DNA of 64,000 nucleotides, taken from positions 1 through 64,000 of the forward strand of contig CP084617.1 of assembly GCA_025917655.1 (NCBI GenBank). Direction: 5' to 3'. The translations under genes were made by a program, and so were the position numbers. The notes under the pieces were generated by a model. That model did no database searches, was not told where the DNA came from, and was given only the letters and a program-made list of their open reading frames with translations. This document shows, piece by piece, positions 13,045 to 24,043 of this stretch. The DNA comes from Chlorella sorokiniana (taxonomy: Eukaryota > Chlorophyta > Trebouxiophyceae > Chlorellales > Chlorellaceae). Positions within the stretch are counted from its first letter, which is position 1. The number at the start of each line of letters is the position of its first letter.

Positions 13045-16000
13045 ATGGCCCGTCCTAGGGCAGCCTCGCGGCCAGCCGCACGTTGCGGCGGGCCAGCGGC
13101 CGCCGCACCGCCAGCCTTTGCTAGGGCCCTGGGGAAGGCGCACCTTATCATCTGCCTGGTTTCGTTTACTGCTGCTTTGTCTCCATCGGCGAGGGCACAG
13201 CCGCAGCAGGGCTGGACGGTAGTGACGGACGTGGCAGCGGCGGGGCGGGGCGTGGATGTGACGCGCGTGGGCCCGCGGCAGCAGCCCTTTGCCCGCCCAG
13301 CCCCCAAGACCTTGGACCCCCAGCTGCTCCCGACTTCCTGCCCGCCTTCAACGTGCTGCAAGATGTGTCGCCAGAGGGCGACAACCTGTTCATCGACGTG
13401 GCGGAGCAGGTGGGGTTTGGTGGGGGCCCAGCGTGCATCGCACCGCCGCCATCACGGGGCACGCTGTCGCTGCAACCTACATCGCCCGCTCTCGCTGGAA
13501 CAAGCACAGCATGGCTGTGAAGAAGCAGCCCAGCTGACCTGGCACAGGAACGCGCCACTTTGATGCTGCCGCCTGCGCCGCTCAGCCCCCTTGATGCGCA
13601 CCCGACGCAGTACGTGGCCACCATCCACCGCGGCTTTGTGGAGGGCGAGGGCGGCCTGGTGTACGATGCTGCCGGCCGCGTCTACCACCTGCCACACTTC
13701 CACTTCACACGCACCAGCCCGCTGCAGCCGATGCCGCAGCGCACCGTGGCGCAGGCAAGCCGCAAGCTGCTTGCCGCTGCCAGGGTCTTTCTTATGGAAG
13801 CAGGCGCCGCTGCTGGGCTTGCAGAGCATCGCCAGCCACAGCAGCTGAAACCTTTTGGTGCTCTGCCTTGCCGTCACGCACCCGCTTTTGTTTCCGCAGG
13901 CCGAAGCTGGCTGCGAGCAGTATGCCTCGCTGGCCTCCATCGTGCAGCGGTACGGCCACATGTACTACCATTTTGTGGAGGAGGCGCTGCCCAGGTGGGG
14001 AAGGCAGCCCCCCGGGCGGAGACGCGCTGGCAAGGGCTGCAAGGGCCGTCCGCCCGCTGCCCAGCTGCAAGATTCTTACCTGCGTCTGCGCGGTTGAGCG
14101 CTGACCTGCCCGCATGCCACACTGCCTGGCCCCTCCCGCAGGGTGGCGCTGCTGGCGGCCAGCGGGCGGCTCACCTCGGACGTGAAGCTGCTGACCTGGG
14201 GCCAGCCGTACGAATATGAGGTGGGCCTCGGGGTCAGGTTCCCCTTTGCTGCCGCCTTTGTTCTGCTTGAACCAAGCCATGCCTTGTGCATGGCTGTTGA
14301 TGCCCGTGCTGTGTGTTGCGGTTCCCCTGCTCGCCCCCCCCCCCACCACCACCACCACCACCACCACCACCACCCCACCTTTCGCCGCTACCACCGCCAA
14401 ACACACACGCCTCTTCGCCCCTTGCCGCAGTACCTGGAGCGGTTGGGCGTGCAGCGCGACCAAATTGTCCCGTACAACGCATCCCGTGTGTACTGCGCAG
14501 GTGGGCTCACGTCATTACGCTCACGCTGCTTGTGGAGCACGCAGGACGTTCAATGTCAGCTCAGTGGGTAGTCCACTGAACTGTTGACTCAAGCTCTCAA
14601 CGACTCCGCCGTTTGTCTTGCCCTTCCTGCCGCAGAGCGGCTGCTGGTGCCCACACCCACCCCGCGCATCACGCCGCCGAGGGAGGGCCTGCAGGCCGTG
14701 CGCAGCGGGCTGGGCGTGGCCACGCTGCCCGAGGCGAGCCACCGCCGGCTCTTACTGCTTTACCTCTGAGACTCCCGACACCCTGCAGCTGTGCTTTGTG
14801 ATCAGCTGCCTGGCCTGCCCAGTCCTGCCCCCACACGCCTGTCCACTCGCCGCCGCTTGCGACTCCCCAGCAGGCCCAGCGTGACCTCATCCTGTACGTG
14901 TCCCCGCGGGGGAGCCCACCCGGCGGGTGGCCAACGAGGAAGCGCTGCTGGCGGGTGGGTGCTGGGATGCAGGGTGGGGCCAGAAGTGCAGTTTGAACAT
15001 GCAGGGCCCAGACAGTGGGGTGGGGCAACTGAACGGGAGGCGGCTTTGCAGCTGTCTATCCGCCCGAAAGGGAATGCCAGAGGGATGGTGCCGTGCCTGC
15101 AAAGGCCACAGGCCGGTCCGCTGCGGCAATACGACATCCGCCTGCCCCTGCAGCCCTGCGCGCCGCCTTCCCGCGCAACCCGGTGGCTGTGTTTGGCGGC
15201 GGCATCGGCGCCGCCGAGGCCATCGCGCTGTTCCAGCGGGCCAAGGTGGTGCTGGGGCCGCACGGAGCCGGCCTCTCCCACATCCTCTTTGCCGCGCCAG
15301 GCACCACAGGTGGGTGCGGTGCCTGCCGTGGCTTGGCAGGCTGGCTAGCTGGAGGCAGCAGGAGATGCTGGTGTTGCCGATCGAGTGCGGCGGCATGGGA
15401 GCTGGGCTGGTTGGTGGCAGGGTCCCTGTCGGCCCCACGCCCCGCCACCTTTCTTCGTACAGTTCACTGCTGTGTCCCCTCCCCGCCGCACCCGCAGTCC
15501 TGGAGTTTTTGTTCCTGGCCGACCCCCGCTCATGTTCTGGCACACAGCCGCAGCGCTGGGGCAGCCCTACTGGCTGCTGCCGGTGCCTCAGGGGCACTGG
15601 ATGCAGGAAGAGATGCAGGTGCGGAGGCTGAGGGCGAGGCTGCTCGTGGGCTGAGCGTGGTTGCGAGAGACCACGTGCTACACATTTGCTTCGAGCGCCG
15701 TCACCTTTGCACTGCGTGTTCCTGGGAACCCATCGTGCTCCCACTCGGTTAGATATTTGCATGGACCCCGATCCCTTCAGGTGCCTGTGGATGAAGTTGT
15801 GGACATCCTGACAAAAGCGCTGCTGCCCGCCACCGCCTCACCTCCCGCCTGCATGCCCGGCACCTTTGCTGACACGCCGGACGCCGCCGCCGCCACGCGC
15901 TGCACAGCCTGCGCCCCCGGCTCTTACGCCGCCCTGGCGGGAAGCGCCGTGTGCAAGCGCTGCGCGCCCGGCCGCGCCGCCGCTGCGCTGGGCAGCATTG

Positions 16001-17817
16001 CATGCCGCACCTGCCAGCCTGGCACCTACAGCGCCGCCGACGGCGCCGCCTGCCTGCCCTGCCCAGATGGTGAGACCTTCATGCTGCCCTGCCTGCTTCA
16101 TTCGCAGTCACTCAGCTACCAGTCTCGGTGTCTTGCCACCGGCTGCCATACCGGATTTCTCTTGGTGACAACTCCCGGCGCCTCTCCCCCACTCGCAGGC
16201 ACTTTCAGCGTGTTGCCTGGCGCCTGGAGCCCCGCGCAGTGCCTCACCGCCGAGCAGCGACGTCGTGAGCAGGAGTCGCAGGCGGGCAGCGTGGAGCTGC
16301 TCAGGCGCGGCCCAGCCCCGCCTTGCCTGCTCTGCGGTCCTGCGGCCCATGCCCGACCGCGTGCTTGCCAGCCCACTTGGAGGCGCCCCACACCCTGCCT
16401 CGCCTGGCCCCTTTTTTCCTTGACCTCTCACGCTTGCACGCTGATCTTGACCTCTCACGCTTGCATGCTGATGAGTCTGCGTGCGGGGTCCGCTGCAGCG
16501 CTGCACCCCGACTGCCTCCCCACTTTGCCCCTCCCTGACTGCCTCCCCGCTGCGCCCCTCCCCCGCTGCAGCAAGCTGAGCCCCGTGTTTGCCGACCAGC
16601 ACCGGCGCCTGGTCGAGCAGGTGGGTCCCTCAACGCAGGGCAGCCCCAGGGGATGCCAGCTGCCCAGCGGGAAGGCTGGCACCGACAGCATGGCTACCTG
16701 GTCATGCCACCGTTCACCCAAGGCCCCTCCCACCAACCCCCAATGACTCTGCCCCCCCCGCCACCTCCTTCCCTGCAGGGCGGCGCCGACAGCCTGAGTC
16801 CCGCCGAGCTGTGCGCCGCACAGCAGGCGACCAGGGGTGACGTGTACCGCGGGCCGTACATGCTTGGCGGCGGCGCCACCCTCAACTGCAGCCAGCCGCC
16901 GGCCTACCCTGGTGCGCTGGAGCGGCTGGGAGGCCTGCAGCTGAGGTTCCACTGAGTAGTGCGGGCTGTGTGGGCGGCATCATCGCTGCAGGCTGCTTCC
17001 TGCTGCTTTCATGCGCGGCCAGTGTGAACTCAAGCGCCGCACCCGCTGCTACATGGGCTGCTGCAGGCGTGGCCAGCCCCCGGTCGCGCTGGCGTTCCCG
17101 CCCCCGCCTCCCCCTGGTGCTGCCTCCGGTGGACGTCCCCTCGCTGCCCAGCAACCTGCTGCCGCCGCCGCCGCCACCCCTCATAGTCGACACGTTTGGC
17201 AACCAGGCGAGCCCGAGGGGCAGGCGGGCGGTTCTCCTCTTGCTTCACAAATGGCCTCAGCTCCCACCACCGTCCCTCGCTGGCCCATCCCTGCCCCAAC
17301 CCCTGCCTACGCTTCTTCCCCCAGCTGAAGCCACACCGCCGCGCCCTGCCCCGCCTGCAGGGCCCCCCGCCGCCCCCACCCTCATCCCCCGCCCAAGAAG
17401 GTGGTGGACGATTACGTCATCATCCTGGCCTGCGTGCTGGGCGGCCTGCTGGTGCTGCCCCTCCTCGTCTGGCTCGTCAGGCGCTGCGTGCTGGCGCGCC
17501 GCCACCGCAAGGTCTGCCTCGCCTGGCACCCATGCGCCTGCAGCTGCCCCTGGGTTTTTGGGGTGTGCTGCACGTGAGGATGGGCCTGCCGCGCTGTGGC
17601 TGCTGTGCTCTGGCGGCAGCATGTCGAGGCCCAGTCAACCTGCGCTTCCCACACACACACAACCCCGCCTCCTCCCCTTGTCCCCCCCAGTCCCAGGAGG
17701 CCGCCGCCGCCGCCGCCGCCGGGCGCCCTACGCCTACAGCAACCCCGCTTTCCGGCAGGAGCGCTCGAGCCCGGGTCGGGCAAGGAGGTGGAGCGAGAGC
17801 CGCTGCACATGATGTGA
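13045..17817 (+). CDS. GT61-like glycosyltransferase, Cys-rich stalk, TM
   Basis: A chimeric, many-exon membrane protein. The start MARPRAASRP leads to a hydrophobic stretch (HLIICLVSFTAALS, about residues 33-46), taken as signal peptide. The lumenal catalytic region is a family 61 glycosyltransferase: YGHMYYHFVEEALPR (about 13951), LLTWGQPYEYE, YLERLGVQRDQIVPYN (about 14431), RDLILYVS, RRVANEEALLA and AKVVLGPHGAGLSHILFAAP (about 15242). The family includes plant xylosyl- and arabinosyltransferases and EOGT. From about 15850 comes a GCC2/GCC3 or ephrin-receptor-like Cys-rich segment with repeated C-x2-C and PGTY/PGSY units. Near 17420 lies one membrane span (YVIILACVLGGLLVLPLLVW), then basic residues and a short tail with YAYSNPAF and a final EREPLHMM. 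The frame is kept only if short runs at 13317, 14908, 17726 and 17767 are each one base too short. The substrate is unknown. Confidence 0.75.
14334..14375. repeat. Poly-C plus (ACC)n microsatellite
   Basis: Eleven C residues followed by about ten ACC units inside an intron of the GT61 gene. It lies between the exons encoding GQPYEYE and YLERLGVQ, so it is not translated. Confidence 0.9.
16419..16472. repeat. Two 27-bp direct repeats
   Basis: CTTGACCTCTCACGCTTGCA begins each copy (16419-16445 and 16446-16472). They differ at one base and sit in an intron of the GT61 gene. A recent local duplication is the simplest explanation. Confidence 0.9.
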
Positions 17818-18081
17818 GGCGGGGCAGACAGTGCGATGATGCGAGGCAGCAAAGCGCACGATTCACGCGCTACCAACTGCAACTGCGGAGCGCTGGCGCC
17901 CTCGGCATACCCCTCTATTTGCATTCTGCCACTGGACACTATTTCTGAGCGAGCCGTTCACCGGCACCACACCTGAACCATGCCTCGCAAGATCGTTGTT
18001 TGCATGGAGACGTCATTCATTTGCGCATGTGGCAGCGTTTGTTGAAAACCGCTGATTGCCAAAGCCCCAACGGGGCTCTCT

Positions 18082-19174
18082 TCAAAAAGTGAAAAAGGAG
18101 ACGGGTGGCTGCTCGTCCCCATCCGAGTCGCTGCTGCTGCCACCACTGCTGGAGGCACTGGCTGCGCTTGCAGTGCCCGCCCTCGCACCGCCGCCGCCGC
18201 CATCATCTCCACGGCTGCCGCTGCTGCCGCCCTTGCCCTCGCTGTATGTCACCAAGCCCCCGTGGGGTGTACCGCTGCTGGCGGCGGCTGGGGGCCCTCG
18301 GACGCCTCCACCAGTTGGTGCTGCCCCTCTTCCGCCGCGGCTGTCCCTGGCTGCTGGGCGGGCGTGGCGGCGGAGGCCAGCACAGAGGGTGGCACCCAGC
18401 CATCAATGTCCAGCGGCCCCTTGCCGTCGCCCGGGCACGCTGCAGCATCTCCGCATGGGAGGTCAGGTCGCCGGGTGGGGCGCTGCGCCGCCCCGCCCCC
18501 CCCCCGCCCGCCCCTCGCCCCCTGCGGCTGCTGCCGGCTGGCGGGCTGGCCGCGGCCCGGCCCCCCGCCCGGCCCTGGCTGCTGCTCGCGCCGCGCGGCG
18601 CCGCCCTGCCAGGCGGCCTGCGCGACGGCGGAGGCCGCCACGTCTGCGTACGCGCCCAGACGGCGCCGCCGCTCCGCCTCCGCCGCCTGCCGCTCGAGCG
18701 CCTTGCGGTGGGCCGCCCCTTCCACATGCACCGCCAGCTCCCGCTCGGATGCAAAGGTGGCGGAGCACAGCTCGCAGCGACGGGGCTCAGGCCCCGCCAG
18801 CAGCCCTGCCGCCGCCACCGCTGCCGCGGCGGAGCCCAGCGGAAGGCCGCCTGTTGCGTTGGCCGCGCGGCGCTGCTTGGCGGGGGGCCCGGGGGCCGGT
18901 GGGGGCGGTCGTCATAAGTGCTGCGGCCGCCGTCGTAGTCACCTCCCGCCTGCAGGCGCGCGAGATTTCAAGCCGCAGTTGTCACACTGGCAGGGCGACG
19001 GCCTTCGTGCGTGGCAGGCCAGCTGCGACGCCATGTCGCCCACAAGCTGCGCTCCATGCTGCTCACCGCACGCCCCTCGCGGTCGGCAGCCCGCCGCTTC
19101 TCCCGCTTCTCCACGCGCTGCTGCAGCTGCTTCATTTGCTCCGCCAGAGTGGCCTGGCCAAAGGGCTGCGCCAT
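18082..19174 (-). CDS. C2H2/U1-type zinc finger protein, function unknown
   Basis: The ATG at 19174 opens MAQPFGQATLAEQMKQLQQR, a charged helical N-terminus (VEKREKRRAADREGRAVSS). A CQCDNCGLKS Cys cluster follows near 18990, then an Asp/Tyr-rich linker (DYDGGRSTYDDRPHRPPG). A single U1/matrin-type finger, RRCELCSATFASERELAVHV with E-G-A-A-H after it, lies at about 18715-18785. Such fingers are common in RNA-processing proteins. The rest is low-complexity Gly/Ala/Gln, ending in a Ser/Asp-rich tail (SSSDSDGDEQPPVSFFTF) before TGA at 18082-18084. The frame between the Cys cluster and the finger needs one more base in the G run at 18882-18887, and an intron must precede the tail exon near 18245. 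I do not recognise the orthologue. Confidence 0.6.
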
Positions 19175-19562
19175 GGCGGGCAGCGGCGGAACTGTTGGCG
19201 GCAACCGGCCTGGCAGCCGCCCTCCAGTGCAGGGCGGGACTATTCCTGCGGTTTCTCAGCTCCCAAAGATTCCGCTATGGCAACCTCAGCAATCAAAGAG
19301 GGCCTTCGCGCCGATCCGAACAACCAGCTGATGGAACCAAAGTCTGGGGCTGCCCGGGGAGGCGCTATCTGTTGGTCTGCACACAAGCCACAGCAATCGT
19401 GAAGCCCTAGACGTTTGCGCTACGAGAGAGGCATTGTCCCGTGGGCCCCATGTGACGTGCCCCTGTCCCGGAGGGCTGAGGCCTTGCATCGCAAAACTGG
19501 GTCGCAAGTCTGCCAGGATCCCTTTCCCTCCCTCTTGTGTGGTGTTGGAACTGGCTGCAACC
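19175..19562. other. Divergent promoter region
   Basis: 388 bases between the zinc finger gene (-) and glutamine synthetase (+). Nothing specific is recognised in it. It must contain both promoters. Confidence 0.5.
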
Positions 19563-22500
19563 ATGGCTGCCGCTCTCTCTAGCAAGGTAACTCGCGGGCG
19601 CGATGTTCATCAGGCCTGGCGCATTGGCTCGGGCTGTGAACTTATGTGCACCGTAGCAATGCACACAGTAGCTGGAGGCCCTTCAAAGCGGCAGCTGTGG
19701 AAGGCAGCCACTGCATCGCATGCAGACAGGGTTGTTCCGCCGCCTGCAACACCCCTCGCCCTGCCTCTGCGCGTATGCAGGCCTGCGTGGCCCAGGCTCT
19801 GAAGAGCTCCACCTCTTCTCGCCGCCAGGTAACTGCGCCCGCTGATAGGGCCCTTAGCCTTTCAGGGGCTGCTGCAGCTCTGTGTCCCCGAGCCGGGCTG
19901 GACTGATCATTAGTCTCTGCTCACATCACCGTGTGCCGTGCTGGCCCGATGAGGCGCCGAGCTTCAGGCAGCGGCAGCGGCAGCGGCGGCGCTCAACCGT
20001 TCTCCCCACGCCGCTGGCTGCCTCCCCCGCAGGCCCGCGTGGTCGTTGTGGGCGTGTATGCCAAGGCCCAGCGCGCCGAGTACATCTGGCACGACGGCCA
20101 GGAGGGCCAGCCCATCAAGGTGCGGGGGCCAGCGGCGAGCGCGCATGCAAGGCTGACCCAGGCCGTGCTTGCGCCCCTGGCCTGAACACCACGCCCACGT
20201 CGACCCCGTCCCCCGCACCGCGGGCAGCCCCACGCCGTGCATGCGGCAAGGGAACACCCGGCCCTGGCTCTTGCCTGTGCCCCTGGGCGCACGCCCCCTC
20301 CCACGCCTGCGCTGCCGCCCCCTGCCCGGCCCCCCACACACACAGGGCGCGGTGTTCAACGAGATGCGCTCCAAGACCAAGGTCATCCAGGACCCCATCA
20401 CCACCTTTGACGCCAAGGCGAGCCGCCGACAGTCATGAGCCTTCAGCGGGGCTGGTTTGGCAGCCCTGGGTGGCAGACAGCCTGGTCGGTGCGCCAGCCA
20501 GGTCCCCCCGCCCAGCGCAGCTTGCAGTGGAGTGCTGACCGGCACCCTTGCCCCTTCCCGCCTCCGCCTGCCGCCCGCAGGACTTCCCTCAGTGGTCCTT
20601 TGACGGCTCCTCCACCGGCCAGGCTGAGGGCAACAACTCCGACTGCATCCTGCGGTGAGGCTGGGCCTTGGCTCCACTCCTTCTACCCTTGTCGTTCCGC
20701 TCCCCACTCCATCGGCGCACACGACCGCTGCCAGACCGCTGCCACTTTTTCCTTCTCCCCCTGTCAATACGCACACGCTCCCCCTCGTCCCCGCACTGCC
20801 CCTCATAACATCACACACACAAACCCCCTGTTCCCGGCGCGCAGCCCCGTGTGCATTGTGCCCGACCCCATCCGCGGCGGCGACGACGTGCTGGTGATGT
20901 GCGACGTGCTGGACCCCTCCGGCACCCCCACCCCACCAACACCCGCGCCAAGGTGCGGCGCTGCTGCTGCAGCAGCACCACAGGCTGCCAGGGGGCGGGC
21001 CAGAGCCTTGTTCAACGACCAGGCTCGTTGGCCACCTCCGCCTGTGAACCTGGCTGGCCGGCCCTGCAGCAGGAGTGCACCGGGTGCATCTGCCGCCCCT
21101 GTAGCCGGCTGCCCCTGTTGCCGCAGCAGGCCTGCCTTGCTGCGCGCCGCCCAGATTCTTTGCTGCAGCTGGGCCGCCGGCGCCGCCCACAGCATGCTCA
21201 CGCCCACACAGCACACTCGGGCCCAGCCCCCACATTGCATCACAACCCCCTCCCCCCTCCCTGCTGCAGCTGGAGGCCATCATCAACGACAAGGTGGTGG
21301 CGGAGGCCCCCTGTTTGGGTTTGAGCAGGAGTACACGATGCTGGCCAAGGGCGGCCACATCTACGGCTGGCCCGCAGGCGGCTACCCCGCGCCCCAGGTG
21401 CGCGCGCGCTCTCGCCCCTGCGTGGCACGCCCGCCCAGATTGGCTGGTTGCGCCTTGCTGCCCGCCCGGAATATGCGGTGCACCTCCCCTCCCCCTTTCC
21501 CCTTCCCGCATCTGCTGCTGTTCCACTGTGTGTAACTGCGTCCACCCCGCCGCCGCCGCCCCCCCCGCAGGGCCCCTTCTACTGCGGTGTGGGCCATGAG
21601 TCGGTGTACGGCCGCCCCCTGGCCGAGGCGCACATGGACGCGTGCATCAAGGCGGGCCTCATCATCTCGGGCATCAACGCCGAGGTGATGCCCGGCCAGT
21701 GGGAGTTCCAGATTGGCCCCACCGGCCCCCTGGAGACCGGTGACCAGGTCATGATTGCGCGCTGGCTGCTGCACCGCCTGGGCGAGGAGTTTGGCGTCAT
21801 CTCCACCTTTGCGCCCAAGCCCATGAAGGGCGACTGGTGAGGCGCGGCGCAGCCGCCGCAGCCGTGCCGTGCCGTGCCGCCAGCCCGCCTCGCACAGCGG
21901 GCACCCTGCACAGCCCGACGCCCCTGCCGCAACTTCCCGACCCTGGAACCTGCCTTGCGGCAGTGCCCCGTCGTGCTTCCCCCTCGTGCTCCTGCCGTCC
22001 GTACCAAGCTCCTGTTTGCCTGCCCTGCTGCGGACGCTCCGCTCCAGGCCCGCTCAGCCAACCCCCCACTTCCACCCCACTGCTCGCCTTGTGCGCAGGA
22101 ACGGCACGGGCGCTCACACCAACTATTCCACCAAGAGCATGCGCGAGGACGGCGGCATGGCCGCCATTGAGGCCGCCATCGAGCGCCTGTCCAAGTGCCA
22201 CCCCGAGCACATCACTCAGTATGGCACCGGCAACGAGGAGCGGCTGACGGGTGGGTGCAGTGCGAATGCTGCAGCCGAGGCGCGGTGGGAGGGCGACGAC
22301 GTGTGCACAGTATGCTTGTGTGGGGGGTGCTGGCTGGGCTGACATGGCAGCATGGGGGTGCAACGAGGTTCACCTCTACGTCAGGACCCAGGAGAGGGGG
22401 AGGGGGGCGCGGGGGCGGGCGCGGTTCTTGGGCTGCAACCGTGCGAGACGGATTGAAGCGGTGCGGATGCGCCCGGCCGCCAAAACTTCCAGCAGCGCAC

Positions 22501-22901
22501 GCACAACTCCCATGCATCACGCCCCCGTTTTTCCGCCAACACACACGTGTGTACCTTCCACCCCGTCCCCCCAGGCAAGCACGAGACGTGCGACATCAAC
22601 ACCTTCCGCTTTGGCGTCGCCGACCGCGGCTCCTCCATCCGCATCCCGCTGCCGGTGCAGCTGGCGGGCAAGGGCTACCTGGAGGACCGCCGCCCCGCCG
22701 CCAACGTGGACCCCTAGTGAGCCGCTGGGCAGCTGCGCTGCTCCATGCTTTGCCCTGCGCCTGCGGTGTGTCAAGCGAACAGCCCTTTTGGGCGACCCAG
22801 GTCCTTCCTGCCGCCTGCTCATCGCCACATCTGCTGCCCGCCCCGCTTGCGCCCCCTGCAGCACCGTGGTGCGCCTGCTGATCAAGAACACCATTCTGTG
22901 A
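19563..22901 (+). CDS. GLN2: Glutamine synthetase, class II, probably plastid
   Basis: Makes glutamine from glutamate, ammonia and ATP, the entry step of nitrogen assimilation. The first exon (19563-19586) encodes only MAAALSSK and the second only [16 protein letters not shown]; the two together look like a plastid transit peptide. The mature enzyme follows: [141 protein letters not shown] and a final [11 protein letters not shown]. Active-site and metal-binding segments are all present and the length fits class II enzymes (about 375 residues plus transit). Two frame breaks, at C runs 20931-20934 and 21307-21311, each need one more C. The protein is otherwise intact and certainly functional in type. 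Confidence 0.95.
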
Positions 22902-23508
22902 GGCGGCTCAACCTCCTGGTGCGGGCACAGTGCCTGCCTCTGAGGCAGGCCCCGGCCTGCCCCTGGATAGAGGCGGCGCATCCGCGGCCCGCATCGCATG
23001 CAACGCTGCCCTCCGTGCCCTGCCAGGGGAGGGTACAGGGTCGACAGTCCCCGCCTCCCTGCGCATGTGCCTCCCTCACACACACATATACGTACACATT
23101 GGCTGCTCGGCTTACCCTGTCGCTTGCGCGCTCTGCGCCTGACCGCACCCATTCTTCACCGGCTGCCTCCCAACGGCGCTGGCCTGGCCACCGAAGCCTT
23201 TAACCGCCAAACTGAGAACTGACATCATCCGAAGCAACACATAGCTAATGGTGACCTTCGGCCAGGGCCTGCTGTGGTCCTGTGCCAACTTGACGAGCAG
23301 AGATCACACGAGCTGGTGGAGCTGCTGCTCCAAGGCGTCCTCCGAGCATAAGTGCAGGAAAGGGGGCGTGGCTGCCAGGTCAGCAAAGAGCAGACGCAGG
23401 GAGCAGTGTTTCTACAAGCTTGCTGACTCTTGGGGGTGGATGGGGAGGGGGTGACTTGGCAGAGGAGCAGCCCCTGCATTCTCATGCCTTTCTCTGAACT
23501 TCACCTGG

Positions 23509-23513
23509 TGTAA
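23509..23513 (+). terminator. TGTAA polyadenylation signal (GS)
   Basis: TGTAA is the usual green-algal polyadenylation signal. This copy lies about 600 bases after the glutamine synthetase stop and is the first one I see on the + strand. Confidence 0.5.
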
Positions 23514-23518
23514 AGTGC

Positions 23519-23523
23519 TTACA
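23519..23523 (-). terminator. TGTAA polyadenylation signal (COX5B)
   Basis: TTACA on the + strand gives TGTAA on the - strand, about 520 bases after the COX5B stop. It lies only five bases from the + strand signal of the convergent gene. Confidence 0.45.
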
Positions 23524-24043
23524 GCGTGCAAGCTGTGCTCGTGCGGCGAGCCGGACGGCACAAAGAGGAAAAGCTCAGCCAGGGGGACTACTGGGGGAGT
23601 TGGTACAGCGAGGAAGCAAAACAGCCATATGACTCGGGCGCGGCTGGGCGGGGACAGGTCGCCTGGAGTGACGTTTGGCGTGGCCAGGGTGGTGTGTGTT
23701 GGTGGAAACAGTGCGGGTGACAGGGACGGGGGCAGTGCGAGGGGCCCGGGGTGCTGCCCCGGCATGGAGCTGCTGCACAGACGCGGCACTGAGGCTGCTT
23801 GTGCAGCAGTTGGCCCAGCGCAGGCGCTGCGGGAATGCCGCCGCGGCCTGCTTCTAGAGCATCTACAAACTGCTGTGCCCGCGGAAGGGCGCAAGCGGCA
23901 AGAAAGGGTGTACACTGCAGCGGCAGCACAGCCCAAAACCGCCGTTGGGCGCATCAGGCAGCCACTAACTGGCGGGGGCGAGGGGAAGCCCCGAACCGGG
24001 GCCCTGCCGCTGCAGCGGCGCTCCGGCAAGAGCACCAACCCAC

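Larger units (their letters stand above)
22902..24043. other. Convergent 3' region, GS and COX5B
   Basis: 1.1 kb between the stops of two convergent genes. Small open frames on both strands (for example 23515-24105) are Arg/Ala/Gly-rich and match no family I know. The two candidate polyadenylation signals near 23510 suggest that most of it is 3' UTR of one or the other gene. Confidence 0.55.

Noticed and set aside
19964-21526. Reverse-strand open frame of 520 codons
   Set aside because: Antisense to glutamine synthetase exons and introns; no family motif. The + strand has an unmistakable enzyme.
19563-22901. Glutamine synthetase as a pseudogene because of two frame breaks
   Set aside because: Every conserved segment and splice site is intact, and the same kind of run-length break occurs in unrelated essential genes of the window.
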